This document shows positions 54,341-64,000 of a stretch of DNA of 64,000 bases, one piece after another (the stretch's first letter is position 1; every line of letters starts with the position of its first letter). The DNA comes from Doryteuthis pealeii. Its lineage: Eukaryota > Mollusca > Cephalopoda > Myopsida > Loliginidae. The position numbers and the translations under genes are program-made. Under the pieces are notes generated by a model. The model was not told the origin of the DNA. It ran no database searches and was given only the letters and a program-made list of their open reading frames with translations. The stretch spans positions 98,714,276 to 98,778,275 of the forward strand of contig CM042138.1 of the NCBI GenBank assembly GCA_023376005.1, in the 5' to 3' direction.

Positions 54341-54341
<1 letters not shown>

Positions 54342-54385
<44 letters not shown>

Positions 54386-54625
54386 GAGTTTTCCACATCT
54401 GCCTCAGGTCTCCAAGACTCTTTCGAGTATTCTAGCCGATCTTAACAGTGCTGTAGTTTGGATGATCTCGATTCTTCCTCTGATTTCCAATTTACCCAAA
54501 TTCTTTTCCAGAGCTTTGGGGGACCATTCCAAGGGCACACATTTCAATTGCTACGACTTTCACCTTTGTGTTCCACAGTTTTCTGAGTACTCTGGCAAGG
54601 TCCAAGTATTTGTCTATCTTTTCGC

Positions 54626-54688
<63 letters not shown>

Positions 54689-54690
54689 TT
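54342..54690 (-). pseudogene. LINE 3' fragment between two (ATT)n tails
   Basis: (ATT)n at 54342-54386 is the 3' tail. The coding relic then runs backwards: CAGGTCTCCAAGACTCTTTC, GTATTCTAGCCGATCTTAAC, CCTCTGATTTCCAATTTACC, TCTGGCAAGGTCCAAGTATT. It stops at a second (ATT)n, 54629-54688, which is probably the tail of another copy. Confidence 0.75.
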
Positions 54691-54893
54691 CTGTCTAATT
54701 ACAATTCTTAAAACGCTAAAACCAATTCTGTGCATTACGGTTAGATAATGTTTCATCCGCTTTGACCTTCCGAATTCTACAAAACAGATTCAGTAGCTTT
54801 AGGAACAAGTTTATAATAATGTTTAAACTTGGCAGGATGTCAATACTTGTATTTACTCTAAAATCTTTAAAACTGTACATGAGATGTATGATG

Positions 54894-54894
<1 letters not shown>

Positions 54895-54964
<70 letters not shown>

Positions 54965-54969
54965 TATAT

Positions 54970-55048
<79 letters not shown>
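54895..55048. repeat. Long (TA)n microsatellite
   Basis: About 150 bp of TA with TATTATATTATATTATA interruptions in the middle. Further TA tracts lie at 55308-55366 and 55460-55519. Confidence 0.95.
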
Positions 55049-55051
<3 letters not shown>

Positions 55052-55332
55052 TTTGGTGGTATTGGAAGCAAGAACATCATAGAGAACCAGCCGACAGATC
55101 ACTGAACTGACGCACGACCCCAAAGAAGAAAACATCTAAAATTAAAAGAAAAAATACGACAGAAGATTTTGACAAAGGATGGAGGACCGCCTGAAATATT
55201 AAGATTAATAAATAAGGTTAAAACAGTACAATATTATCACTTTGAATTTTGTTTATTATCCCTTATCTTATATTTTTCCATGCTTCCAATACAACCCCAA
55301 AATGTGTATATATATATATATATTATATATAT

Positions 55333-55368
<36 letters not shown>

Positions 55369-55456
55369 CATTAAAGTTACTGGTCTAAATTATCTGACTC
55401 ACTCATTACTCAAAGTTTCTCTTTAGATAACCGGTATAATAATCTGTGTAATGAGT

Positions 55457-55521
<65 letters not shown>

Positions 55522-55569
55522 ATCAACTACGTTGAACACTCTTTATTTATAAATACAGCAAACTATATT

Positions 55570-55700
55570 ATATATACGAGGGTAGGCTGAAGAGTTAATC
55601 GGCTGACCATTAAATGTGATCAAATGTGGTTTATTTTTCAATATATTCCTACTTGTGGTCCACACGCTTCTTCCATCAGTGATGCAGTCCATGCACCCGT
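55570..55700 (-). pseudogene. Possible second mariner relic
   Basis: After ATACGAGGGTAGGCTGAAG, which looks like a mariner-type terminus, the minus strand reads in one frame VHGLHH*WKKRVDHK*EYIEK, close to the W-K-x-x-D...Y(V/I)EK end of mariner-like transposases. Two in-frame stops and the short length make it a relic. The other terminus was not found. Confidence 0.4.
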
Positions 55701-55800
55701 TAAATGAAACATTTATACATGAATAAAATTTCGGTATTAAATAACCCAGAAGTAGTTGATATGCCGTTAAACAAATAAACCAACCCGAAAATATTAATGA

Positions 55801-56353
55801 TACGCGGGTGAGTCAAAAAGTAATGTCATTTTGTTTAGGACAGGTATAATACCAACACAGGAACATGTATAAATCAAAATAAAGCTAGTCCTCTGTAGAT
55901 CACATCCCTGCATCTCCACATAGTCACCGTTTCTCTCAATAGCAATGTACCACCTTAGAATGAGTGCATGTATCCTTGTCCCGTAAAATTCAGTTGACTG
56001 TTCTTTGAGCCACTTCTTCACTACAGATTTCACTTCCTATCACTAGAATAATGTTTGCCTCTCAAACACTCTTTCATGGCCGAAGAGAAGATTGTCTGAA
56101 GGCGCTAAATCTGGTGAATATGGAGGAAACGGTAAAGTTGTCCATCCGAATAGGGTAATATTCCCCCTTGTCCTGATGTTTATGTGTGGTCGAGCATTGT
56201 CATGTAAAAAGAGGACATTGTCGATTGGCAAATTGGGTCTTACTCGTCGGATTCTTGCTCTGAGCCTCATTAGGGTCTCAATGTATGCCTTAGATTTATT
56301 TAAAAAATTCACATGAAATAAAAAATGTCATTAATTTTTTACTCACCCTTGTA
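55801..56353 (-). pseudogene. Internally deleted mariner transposon
   Basis: TA dinucleotides flank inverted ends (CGCGGGTGAGTCAAAAAGTA and, inverted, CAAGGGTGAGTAAAAAATTA). At 549 bp it is less than half the usual 1.3 kb. The minus strand encodes the transposase C-terminal half in two frames: an ARIRRVRPNLP segment, LHDNARPH, GWTTLPFPPYSPDLAPSDNL with LFG, then after a frameshift VKKWLKEQSTEFYGTRIHAL and RNGDYVE. HDNARPH holds the second catalytic Asp and APSDN the third of the DD34D triad. The N-terminal DNA-binding part and first Asp are absent. Confidence 0.9.
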
Positions 56354-56359
56354 TATAAC

Positions 56360-56900
56360 AAAATCTCATCACGGGCAATGCTAGGTAACCTTGCCACTTG
56401 ACTAGAATCAAAATATCTATTTGAAGACCTAAGATGAATAAAACTTTGTTGGATCTAAATTTGGAAGCCAGCGGCTTGATAAACTACAGATTGATGTTAT
56501 TTGCATATTAAAGAAATTCTTGGATGTACTAGACAACCCCCCCCCGACTCTGTCTTTAAACGTCCAACTGATTTTCTATTTGAAAGTCATTGGAAGTGTT
56601 TAAGCGACTTTTAAATGTGACTGTGAAAGAGCTGAATTATTGGTGTTGTTATCTCCACAGATGTGTGGTCGATCACGGAAGAGAATGATTGAATTTCACC
56701 CATTGTATCTATGTTCATTAATTATATTGGATTAATACGGCATTCACTGGTTTGAATAAAGTGACACTTTATTTCTAAATTCGAATATATTGCTCCTGGC
56801 ACCTTTTGTTACATCTAAATTAGTCATCAGGAAGTGTTTCAAGATTCTAGGTGTTCTTTAATTAACAGTCAGGGACTCTAAAAGAAATCACGACCGGGGC
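56360..56900. other. No gene recognised
   Basis: AT-rich sequence without a supported feature. Confidence 0.4.
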
Positions 56901-56904
56901 GTAA

Positions 56905-57125
56905 AATGTCTTAATAGCCCTGTCGGCAGGGCTTATAATACGCTGACTGTCCTCAGCAGTGGGGTTAAGATTCCTAACAAATGGTGTCTTGGGTATGACA
57001 TTAAACTATACATGATGTTGAGTCTCAACTCAGTGGAGTACCCCTTCATTGCTATTACTCCCAGTCAACTCTGACACGAAGTAGTAATACCTGTTAGGGT
57101 CCAATAGATAAACAATAATAAGCTG
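56905..57125 (+). repeat. Dispersed repeat G
   Basis: GGCAGGGCTTATAATACGCT with GACTGTCC, GGTATGACATTAAACTATAC, TGGAGTACCCCTTCATTGC, TATTACTCCCAGTCAACTCT and TAGTAATACCTGTTAGGGTC: same block order as the other copies. Confidence 0.75.
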
Positions 57126-57254
57126 TAGAATAAGCCTATAGGAAGTCTTTTATTTACAATGTGCATGCATCAAGGGGCAATTTTTTTTCTTGATAGCATG
57201 CACAATGTAGGATTAAACGTATGAATCACTGCTGAGCTTCATTTATTGTTTACG

Positions 57255-57267
57255 ATAAGAGAGTCCG

Positions 57268-57323
<56 letters not shown>

Positions 57324-57336
57324 CGGGCTCTCTTAT
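57255..57336. repeat. Palindrome with (TA)n core
   Basis: TAAGAGAGTCCGCTA at left and its inverse TAGCGGGCTCTCTTA at right (one mismatch) enclose about 50 bp of TA. The whole 80-bp block can form one long hairpin. Confidence 0.85.
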
Positions 57337-57582
57337 ATATCATAGATAAGGTTATAACAGTTTCAAGGCTATGTATCGACCATTTAACGCTGGATACATA
57401 ATCCTGAAAGTACCAGTATCACAAGAAATCTTGAGCTGATCAGTCGGACGTTTTAAATGTGATTTTAAAAAGCGATTTTAATACGGTAAATATTTTAGAA
57501 TGTTGTAACACTCACCTAGATATTTAGCACTGTATAAAAACAGGGTACATTGTATTCATTTAGTTTTTTTTAAACTCTTACA

Positions 57583-57822
<240 letters not shown>

Positions 57823-57862
<40 letters not shown>
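57823..57862. repeat. (TA)n microsatellite
   Basis: TA tract after the MITE. The following ACTAGCAAAAGTAT could be a reversed Helitron-like 3' end, but the hairpin is poor. Confidence 0.9.
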
Positions 57863-57864
<2 letters not shown>

Positions 57865-58226
57865 TAGCAAAAGTATCCATGACCGGACTATATATAAAGA
57901 TTGAACCATAAATAGGCGAAAGATTCCGAGCTGAACGGCTTAGACTGCGATTTTGTCCACTAAAATTAAACTAAACTGCTAGTATAGCTATAATAGAAAG
58001 CAGGAAGCGAACAATATTTTATTATCAGCAGCAGCTGGTATACGGACAGTTCCGCAAATCGTTTGATTTTGGTTTAATTAATTAATTATATCTTTTAATC
58101 AGTAAAAATCAATAACCAAATTTGGCGTGTTTCTTAGTTAGAAGGATATTAAGGTGAATGCAAGATTTCAAATCTGGGTGACCTCCCGTTTTGGACTTAT
58201 ACGTCGACACGTACATACCAAACCCA

Positions 58227-58229
<3 letters not shown>

Positions 58230-58263
<34 letters not shown>
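58230..58263. repeat. (TA)n microsatellite
   Basis: Short TA tract. Confidence 0.9.
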
Positions 58264-58266
<3 letters not shown>

Positions 58267-58657
58267 TTTTCAAATTAGCAAGTGTTTCCCACGTTCCGAT
58301 GAAACCTCTTCTACACAAGGAAATAACGAAGTTCATTTTTTTTAAATATTCTTGCCCTTTCAGTTCTTCGAACTTTTGGGGTAGCACTGCATGTGTTCAA
58401 ACACTGACGCACATACACACATACACACACGCACACGCAGGCACGCGCGCACACACTCATTTCGGAAACTCTAAACCACAATATGATATATTATGAATTC
58501 ATATCTTATTATTTTGTTTTATATAATTATTTACGAAACTTAGCTTCAGATTGACAGAAAGCCAGTAGTATGGGACATCAAGGGAGACCAGCAATCATTA
58601 GTAATGGTCTGCCATTCTAGCTTAATAACCATATACATTTATGCATAAAAATATCAT

Positions 58658-58897
58658 CGGGGTGGCCTAAAGTCGGTATCAGCCAATCAGCGAGGGAGTC
58701 TGTCCTCTTTTCACTAGCACTAGACAAAGGAGGTTGTTTTAGCGTCTGAGGTGAAGCACCACACCTACCATCAGCTCCTTACTTTACCGCACAAATCCCT
58801 GTGCTATTCATACGCTGAGTTGGCGAGGGCAGGCATCGAACCCAGAACATTGGGAGTTCTTGGTTGACGCTCTACCGACAGAGCTAAGCCGGCCCTA
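58658..58897 (-). mobile_element. tRNA-derived SINE, family B
   Basis: On the minus strand: GGGCCGGCTTAGCTCTGTCG with GTAGAGCG (A box), and TGGGTTCGATGCCTGCC (B box) at tRNA spacing. The body has GCCAACTCAGCGTATGAATA, GCGGTAAAGTAAGGAGCTGA and GACTCCCTCGCTGATTGGC. Both promoter boxes are well preserved. Confidence 0.9.
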
Positions 58898-58965
58898 GGC
58901 AAATGAGACCCTTTCCATTTCGCTGCGCCCAGATTTTCTTGTTCTTATATGAAAAGTTGTGTAGG

Positions 58966-59250
58966 AAGCGCGTGGTGTAATGGTTAAAGTCATGGGAAAT
59001 GGACTCGTCGCCCCGAGTTCAAATCCTGGACGTGGTAATTGCATTTCACTTAGTGCTAATACCCTTGGAAAAGGTATGAATCCTACTCTCCCCCAGCTAT
59101 GGGTAAAGAGCAGGGCAGACTGGGTTCTTTAACCATGGCTAGGTAACCAGTCTAGGAGAAGGAAAACTCTAAATTCAAACCTGTTGAACTCCGCTTAAGA
59201 AATTGACCTTGTGTCACATCCTGCTCGTGCGGAGGGTTTGGTAAATAGAT
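58966..59250 (+). mobile_element. tRNA-derived SINE, family A, best copy
   Basis: A box TGGTGTAATGGTT (58973-58985) and B box GAGTTCAAATCC (59015-59026) at tRNA-like spacing. The complete body follows: GCTAATACCCTTGGAAAAGG, CCCAGCTATGGGTAAAGAGC, GGTTCTTTAACCATGGCTAG, GTAACCAGTCTAGGAGAAGG, AATTGACCTTGTGTCACATC, and the end GCGGAGGGTTTGGTAAAT. It is the most complete reference in the window. Confidence 0.93.
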
Positions 59251-59504
59251 ATTGAAAAGTTGTGGTATCTAGGGATCTGATATGGGCCAAGACTCCGTAA
59301 ACTACCAAAACTTGTTCCTACTTCATAATAATATATTAATCCTTTCACTATTCACGGCTAATTAGAGGTGTCTACTCACACGTTTTCACAAGATTTTACC
59401 CTTGATTTAGAATGTGGTTTGAAAGCCACATAAGGTCCTCAAACGTGTCATATGATACACTGAGAGACACACGTGGCTCTCAAAAGAGTAAAAAGGTTAA
59501 ATAA

Positions 59505-60570
59505 TGATTTATTGTTATTGTAAGTTTTCACACCAGTACCAGCTGGTTGTCCATGTGACAGCAAGTCCCTTGAATACTCCAAGCCTCTTTTCAGTTTTTT
59601 CGTCGGTCTGAACAGTTTCAATCTTTACCAGATCTCCAGTATCCTAGTCTCTTTTCCAAGGTCTTTGGGATTGTTCCAAGTGCTCTGTCTATGAGTGGTA
59701 TCACTGTCAACTTCATGTTCTATAGCTTTTTTCATCTCTCTAGCAAGGTCCGGGTATTCATACAGTTTTTGGTTTACCTTTTATTTGACTCTTAGATCTA
59801 CTAGAACAGCAAAGTCTAATGTCTGACAAGTCGCTTTTTCTTGTTGATTAATATAAGCTCAGTCTTCGGAACTGGGTTTAATAATACGCTTTGATCTCAA
59901 AATCATAGACTTTTCTGCGTCTCATTTTTCCATGACTGATTATGGTCTGTGCATATACTATTATTCGGTATCGTCAAACTTCAGTTGTTTGCACAGTTCC
60001 TAGTGGACCACTTTCCCCCACACAGCCGTCTGTTCTTATACTCCTTCTGCACCAGTTTTCTGCATGCAATTATTGTATGGTTGACTGTCTCATATCTCTC
60101 TTCCTAAGCCTACACTTTATATCCTCCCGAGTCTTATGTAATTGGTTCGTATGGCGTAGTTTTGGACTGCCATTAAAAACGATTCAGTTTCTCCCCTTCG
60201 GTTTCCTCTGCGTAGCCCTGTAGTCATTTTTCTTCCCCCCGTTTTTTTGTGTTTTGTCGATTTTTTAATCTCAGTTTTTTTGTTTGACCCTACATGGTAT
60301 TTGTGTGGCAGTATTTAGTTATTGTAATTAGACTCTCCTTACTTTGTTTTGTGCATTCTTCAAGTTCCTGAATTGCTGCATCTACACAATCCTCAAAGCT
60401 CGTGAATCCTCCTGTTTTTTTAATCTTCTTTTGACATATAGTCTGTCGTCATCTCTCGGGTGTCAGGCCGGGAGCATAGTTATTAGTTTTCTCGTTCTCT
60501 GTTCCAGGTCTCTGAGATCCTCTCTTGTCCAGGAAGGATCTGGGGAAACTTACCAGGTATTTATTCCTTT
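59505..60570 (-). pseudogene. LINE relic, longest copy of the (TAA)n-tailed family
   Basis: About 1 kb of minus-strand LINE sequence. Left to right on the plus strand: TTTTCACACCAGTACCAGCT, AAGGTCCGGGTATTCATACA, a TGTCTGACAAGTCGCTTTTT segment, GTGCATATACTATTATTCGG, CCTTCTGCACCAGTTTTCTG and the CATCTACACAATCCTCAAAG/CATATAGTCTGTCGTCATCT region also seen at 12880-12950. It covers the C-terminal domain plus several hundred bases upstream. Many frameshifts. Confidence 0.7.
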
Positions 60571-60576
60571 AATTCA

Positions 60577-60582
<6 letters not shown>

Positions 60583-60622
<40 letters not shown>

Positions 60623-60877
60623 TCACTACTTGAGAGTTTTTTCACACCAGCGTTAGCTGATCGTCTTTCACTCGAGTCTGAGTGACAGCAAGTCTCTTCA
60701 GGTCTCCAGGACTCTTCTGAGCATTCTAGCTGATTGCAGCAATGCAGTAGTCTGGATGGTCTCAATTCTGCTCTGACATCCAGATCCTCCAGTCATTATT
60801 CCAAGCTTTTTGGGACCGTTCCAAGTGCACCAACTACAATTGGTATCACTTTCACCCTCATATTCCACAGCTTTTTC

Positions 60878-60885
<8 letters not shown>
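60583..60885 (-). pseudogene. LINE 3' fragment with (TAA)n tail
   Basis: Tail (ATT)n at 60583-60622; relic includes TTTTTTCACACCAGCGTTAG, CAGGTCTCCAGGACTCTTCT, GTCTGGATGGTCTCAATTCT and CACTTTCACCCTCATATTCC. It is cut at CACAGCTTTTTC by the next (ATT)n. Confidence 0.8.
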
Positions 60886-60943
<58 letters not shown>

Positions 60944-61320
60944 CACTCCTTTTGAGTTTTTCACATCATTAGCTGATGGTCTTTCACTGAAGTCTGAGTG
61001 ACAAAAAGTCTCCTCAGGTCTCCAGGACTCTTCTGAGTATTATAGCCGATTACAGTGCAGTTGTCTGGATGGTCTCATTTCTTCCTCTGATTTCCAGATC
61101 CTCCAGTCATTTTTCCCAAGTTTATTGGGACCGTTCCAAATGCACCAGCTACAATTGGTATCACTTTCACTCTTATATTCCACAGCTTTTTCAATTCTCT
61201 GGCAAGGTCCAGGTATTTATCCATCTTTTCATTTTCCTTCAACTTCACCCTGTGATCTGCTGGAACCGCAATGTCCACTAGTTGACACGTTTTTTTTTTT
61301 TTTTTTTTTTTTTTTTTTGT
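60886..61320 (-). pseudogene. LINE 3' fragment with (TAA)n tail and poly(T) boundary
   Basis: Tail (ATT)n at about 60886-60943. The minus-strand frame over 61075-61278 gives DIAVPADHRVKLKENEKMDK, YLDLARELKKLWNIRVKVIP and IVAGAFGTVPINLGK, clear members of the family. A 29-base T run at 61290-61318 lies near its upstream edge. Confidence 0.8.
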
Positions 61321-61379
61321 TAATCAACACTAGGTCTGGTTTCCTGCTGGGATAAGGTGACCCGTATTTATCTCAAAGT

Positions 61380-61899
61380 CATTATTATTTGCGCGTTTTC
61401 ATACCAGTTTTAAATATTTTTTTCTTTTTACTGAAACAGGAAGTCTCATCAGATCTCCAGGAACCTTTTAAATATTCTTGCTGATTTTAGTAGTTCTGTA
61501 GTTTGGATGATTTTTCCTCTGATCACCAATTACCCCCAGTCTTTTTTCCAGGTCATTAGGAACTGTTCCAAGGTCGCCAACTATGATTGGTATCACCGTC
61601 ACCTTTATGTTTCATAACTTTTTTCAGCTCTCTGGCAAAGTACAGGTACCTGCCCTGTTTTTCGATTTCTTTTTTTTTTGGTGGAAAGGCAAAATCCACA
61701 ATACTTCTTTTCTTTTTATGAATATGAGGTCTAGTCTTTAGGTGGGATTGAATAATCTTTTTGTACCTCAAAGTCTCCCCAAAATTTCCGCGTTTCCTTT
61801 TATATGACAGATTCTGGTTTGTTCATATACTATTTGTTAGTATGTGCTAATTTTAATCTCATGTACTTCTATTCTTTTTTGTGTTACTTTGCTTCATTC

Positions 61900-61900
<1 letters not shown>
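61380..61900 (-). pseudogene. LINE fragment without long tail
   Basis: CATACCAGTTTTAAATATTT, AAGTCTCATCAGATCTCCAG, TTCCAAGGTCGCCAACTATG, TCTCTGGCAAAGTACAGGTA, ATATGAGGTCTAGTCTTTAG and CAGATTCTGGTTTGTTCATA run backwards through the same domain and its upstream part. More diverged than its neighbours. Confidence 0.7.
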
Positions 61901-61901
<1 letters not shown>

Positions 61902-61948
<47 letters not shown>

Positions 61949-62146
61949 TTCACTCCTTTTGAGTTTTTCACATCAGCGTTAGCTGATGGTATTTCACTTG
62001 AGTCTGAGTGACAACAAGTCTCCCCGGGTCTCCAGGACTCTTCTGAGTATTCTAGCCGATTGCAGCAGTGCAGTAGTCTGGATGGTCTCAATTCTTCCTC
62101 TGATTTCTAGATCCCGCAGTCTTTTTTTTCCAATTTTATTGGTACC

Positions 62147-62147
<1 letters not shown>
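61902..62147 (-). pseudogene. LINE 3' fragment with (TAA)n tail
   Basis: Tail (ATT)n at 61902-61950; ACATCAGCGTTAGCTGATGG, CCGGGTCTCCAGGACTCTTC, TTCTAGCCGATTGCAGCAGT. Cut by the next (ATT)n at 62148. Confidence 0.8.
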
Positions 62148-62205
<58 letters not shown>

Positions 62206-62258
62206 CACTCCTTTTGAGTTTTTCACATCAGCGTTAGCTGATGGTATTTCACTGGAGT
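62148..62258 (-). pseudogene. LINE 3' fragment, very short
   Basis: (ATT)n at 62148-62206, then only about 50 bp of the untranslated end (CACTCCTTTTGAGTTTTTCA, CATCAGCGTTAGCTGATGGT). This is a severe 5' truncation. Confidence 0.75.
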
Positions 62259-62282
62259 ATTATTCATCCGATATATTAGGAT

Positions 62283-62335
62283 ATAGGATAGCTTAATGGC
62301 TAAGCGATTATCAGACGTAGCGATGTTGATTCTAT
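62283..62335 (+). other. Possible tRNA-like SINE head
   Basis: GGATAGCTTAATGGCTAAGC resembles an A box region, and GATGTTGATTCTATG a weak B box. No recognised SINE body follows. Confidence 0.3.
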
Positions 62336-62370
62336 GTCTATGCTAACTTATATAAATTTAAGTCTGTCCA

Positions 62371-62371
<1 letters not shown>

Positions 62372-62445
<74 letters not shown>
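62372..62445. repeat. (ATCT)n(TA)n microsatellite
   Basis: About 30 bp of ATCT followed by TA. Confidence 0.95.
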
Positions 62446-62447
<2 letters not shown>

Positions 62448-62448
<1 letters not shown>

Positions 62449-62486
62449 ATATTAGTAGAGGTAAAAATTTTACCTCTACTAATATT
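62448..62486. repeat. Perfect 19-bp-arm palindrome
   Basis: AATATTAGTAGAGGTAAAA and its exact inverse are separated by one base. It lies between (TA)n and the TATTGAGCACTTT-tagged repeat. Confidence 0.9.
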
Positions 62487-62582
62487 ATTTTCATTATTAC
62501 TGCTCTATGTTTTTAATATATTGAGCACTTTTGGATTATTTACTGATGACACTGCAACCGAAAAGTTAAAGCGGCAATTAGA

Positions 62583-62600
<18 letters not shown>
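62485..62600 (+). repeat. TATTGAGCACTTT-tagged repeat
   Basis: TGCTCTATGTTTTTAATATA, TTGAGCACTTTTGGATTATT, TACTGATGACACTGCAACCG and AAAAGTTAAAGCGGCAATTA, nearly identical to 47716-47830. CTGATGA and GAAA are present in order, but the ten bases between them cannot form stem II. Confidence 0.7.
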
Positions 62601-62624
<24 letters not shown>

Positions 62625-62689
62625 GCCTCAATCTATTCATACCTCTATATGCATATAAATAGTGATCTAAGTCATCGGCATCGTAGTAA

Positions 62690-62865
62690 ACTCCGGTTGC
62701 GCTATACGTTAACTTTTGGACTAATACCATTAGGAAAGGTATGGACGCTCTCATTCCTCCCAGCTATGTGTTCAATAGTACCACAACTCTTCTTCTACAA
62801 GCATACCTTTGGCACTAGATAACCTATGAACGTTGATATGCCATTAAACAAAGAAACCAAACCTA
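62690..62865 (+). repeat. Decayed SINE A body plus repeat G end
   Basis: GACTAATACCATTAGGAAAG with CTCCCAGCTATGTG recalls the SINE A body. GATATGCCATTAAACAAAGA with AACCAAACC is the terminal word of repeat G. Confidence 0.4.
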
Positions 62866-63061
62866 TTCATGTCTATACAAATCTTTCTTTCTTTCTTTCA
62901 GTAATAACCGTATAATAATGTATTCCAAGTATTAATCCAAGTTTATACTAGTGGGTTCGAGTTCGAGTTCCACTGACACTACATTGAGATCTCCTTGGAC
63001 CGAATATGGTTTGATGAACTTTGGGGTGAATATAAATAATAACGGGTACGCTTGATGCCAA

Positions 63062-63082
63062 TTCTCTCTCTCTCTCCCCCCG

Positions 63083-63128
<46 letters not shown>
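63062..63128. repeat. (CT)n(TA)n microsatellite
   Basis: CT repeats with CCCCGC interruption, then TA, ending at the hammerhead-bearing repeat. Confidence 0.95.
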
Positions 63129-63129
<1 letters not shown>

Positions 63130-63440
63130 GGGTCATCCACAGACACGTGTTTCGACTTATCAAGTCTCTTCAGTGTGGCTAGACATTTTGTAAGCTACCT
63201 ACAGCCGGAATTGAAATCCGATCGGTTGGGTGTCAGTCCGGCACCTTAATCATTAGGCTGTCCTCACTTACAGAATGGGAAGGGGATTTTAACTGTTTTA
63301 ATACACACATCGCTTTGTGTGTAAAGGCCGTCACAGAGTGCTCCATTCCTTTGAAGAGCGTTGCGTTTACGCTTGAGTTGGTGGCCGTCAGCGAGACCCC
63401 CCACCACACAGAGTGCTCAACCCTAGGGGATGGGGAGTAG
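63130..63440 (-). mobile_element. Hammerhead-bearing dispersed repeat, intact-ribozyme copy
   Basis: Collinear with 1803-2105 (TCATCCACAGACAC, GTCTCTTCAGTGTGGCTAGA, GATTTTAACTG, GTAAAGGCC, AGTGCTCAACCC). Read on the minus strand, the ribozyme is at the 3' end of the unit, next to (TA)n. A 117-codon frame spanning 63233-63586 has no recognisable domain, is not conserved in the sister copy, and is not called. Penelope-like element or retrozyme derivation is inferred from the ribozyme type. Confidence 0.65.
63137..63178 (-). ncRNA. Type I hammerhead ribozyme, complete
   Basis: Minus-strand reading: stem I CCACA/TGTGG, five Watson-Crick pairs; CTGAAGA; stem II GACTT/AAGTC, five Watson-Crick pairs with loop GAT and the canonical G-C next to the core; GAAA; A-U plus one C-G pair closing ACGT; then the favoured GUC triplet. 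Every invariant core base is present and no stem pair is mismatched. This is the strongest ribozyme candidate here and is predicted to self-cleave after the C at 63142 (minus strand). Confidence 0.82.
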
Positions 63441-63444
63441 TAGT

Positions 63445-64000
63445 TCTTGTCGGCTTGTTCACGAAATCCTCCAAAGGTTTTGGAGATAGACCTCCATAAC
63501 CATATATATTCTGGAACTTCATTACCTAGAGTACTTGGATAAGTACATTTCATTTTGATCAAACGGGGTCCCCGAGTGACACACAATTCCCTTTCTTGGT
63601 ATTTACCAAACTTCCCACCAGGTTACAATGTGACACAAGGTCTTTTTAACGTGGGAAACAACGCACAAACCGAAGCTCATGTGTGACTAGTAAAAAAATA
63701 TGCGTTGATCCCATCGGATCACACTTTTATTTTGCCCGGTGGCTTGTGCTGACTGAAAACAGTATTTCTTGTTCAGGTCGGGAACTGTTTATCACCCTTC
63801 ATACATTATCTATCTCACTTCGGTTGCGTGAGTGCGTGCGCATGCGCGTGTACAAACTATAATCGTCCATTTTCATTGGGTGATAAATTTATCATGTAGC
63901 TGGGTTCAGTCGGAAATTGACTGGATCTTTTCAGCAGCACAAAATAAGTACAATCATAGAAATATTCTTTCACGTATTGTCTTCATCTTCTCATTATTTG
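63445..64000. other. Mostly no gene recognised; SINE-like family F fragment at 63598-63745
   Basis: TTTACCAAACTTCCCACCAG, TGACACAAGGTC, AACGTGGGAAAC and AATATGCGTTGATCCCATCG match the insertion at 40382-40656 (family F). Flanking sequence shows nothing else. Confidence 0.45.

Noticed and set aside
57863..57900. Reversed Helitron 3' end (CTAG with T-rich spacer on the minus strand)
   Set aside because: The required upstream hairpin is not convincing.
58966..59040. Functional tRNA gene
   Set aside because: A and B boxes are present, but acceptor and anticodon stems do not pair properly, and the sequence is one of many dispersed copies with a SINE body.
62500..62600. Hammerhead with CTGATGA and GAAA after the TATTGAGCACTTT tag
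   Set aside because: The ten bases between the two boxes cannot pair to form stem II, in this copy or the one at 47780.
63233..63586. 117-codon frame on the minus strand
   Set aside because: It overlaps the hammerhead-bearing repeat, is not open in the sister copy at 1803, and shows no domain.

Overview
The window reads as intergenic, repeat-saturated animal DNA, most likely from a cephalopod and probably an octopus. That call rests on strong AT bias, very dense (TA)n, (CA)n, (CT)n and (ATCT)n microsatellites, many copies of tRNA-derived SINEs, and LINE, mariner, Tc1 and Helitron-type debris typical of such genomes. I see no bacterial gene organisation and no convincing host exon, rRNA or functional tRNA. 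The open frames are microsatellite translations or decayed transposon coding sequence.

Layout. 0-3.5 kb: a 3' Helitron-like end, three SINE-A copies and a decayed hammerhead-bearing repeat. 3.5-9 kb: unassigned DNA, a CT-rich simple-repeat block and a 33-bp fold-back. 9-14.5 kb: LINE 3' fragments, an inverted-repeat MITE and a Tc1-type transposase fragment. 14.5-17.3 kb: ATCT/CT arrays. 17.3-33 kb: hammerhead-bearing repeats, an RTE-like LINE 3' end, a TTAA-flanked MITE, a possible LTR, two paralogous repeat blocks (one with a 35-bp minisatellite) and fold-backs. 33-38 kb: a cluster of truncated LINE 3' ends in both orientations, each tailed by (TAA)n. 38-45 kb: ATCT arrays, two copies of a Helitron-like element, a second copy of the TTAA-flanked MITE, two hammerhead candidates and a G-rich minisatellite. 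45-47 kb: two fold-back elements with 13- and 14-bp target duplications, one carrying a hammerhead motif in its loop. 47-54 kb: MITE, SINEs and three LTR-like copies. 54-59 kb: more LINE tails, an internally deleted mariner, a MITE and SINEs. 59.5-62.3 kb: several LINE 3' ends in succession. 63-64 kb: the best hammerhead ribozyme of the window.

The most interesting signal is a set of dispersed elements carrying type I hammerhead ribozyme motifs (CTGANGA, stem II, GAAA, one-base-pair stem III, UH). Pairing partners in stems I and II are retained while sequences differ between copies. Several share a TATTGAGCACTTT tag, and several lie in or beside inverted repeats. This resembles Penelope-like elements or retrozymes, but I see no reverse transcriptase that could be assigned to them, so the family assignment is inference.
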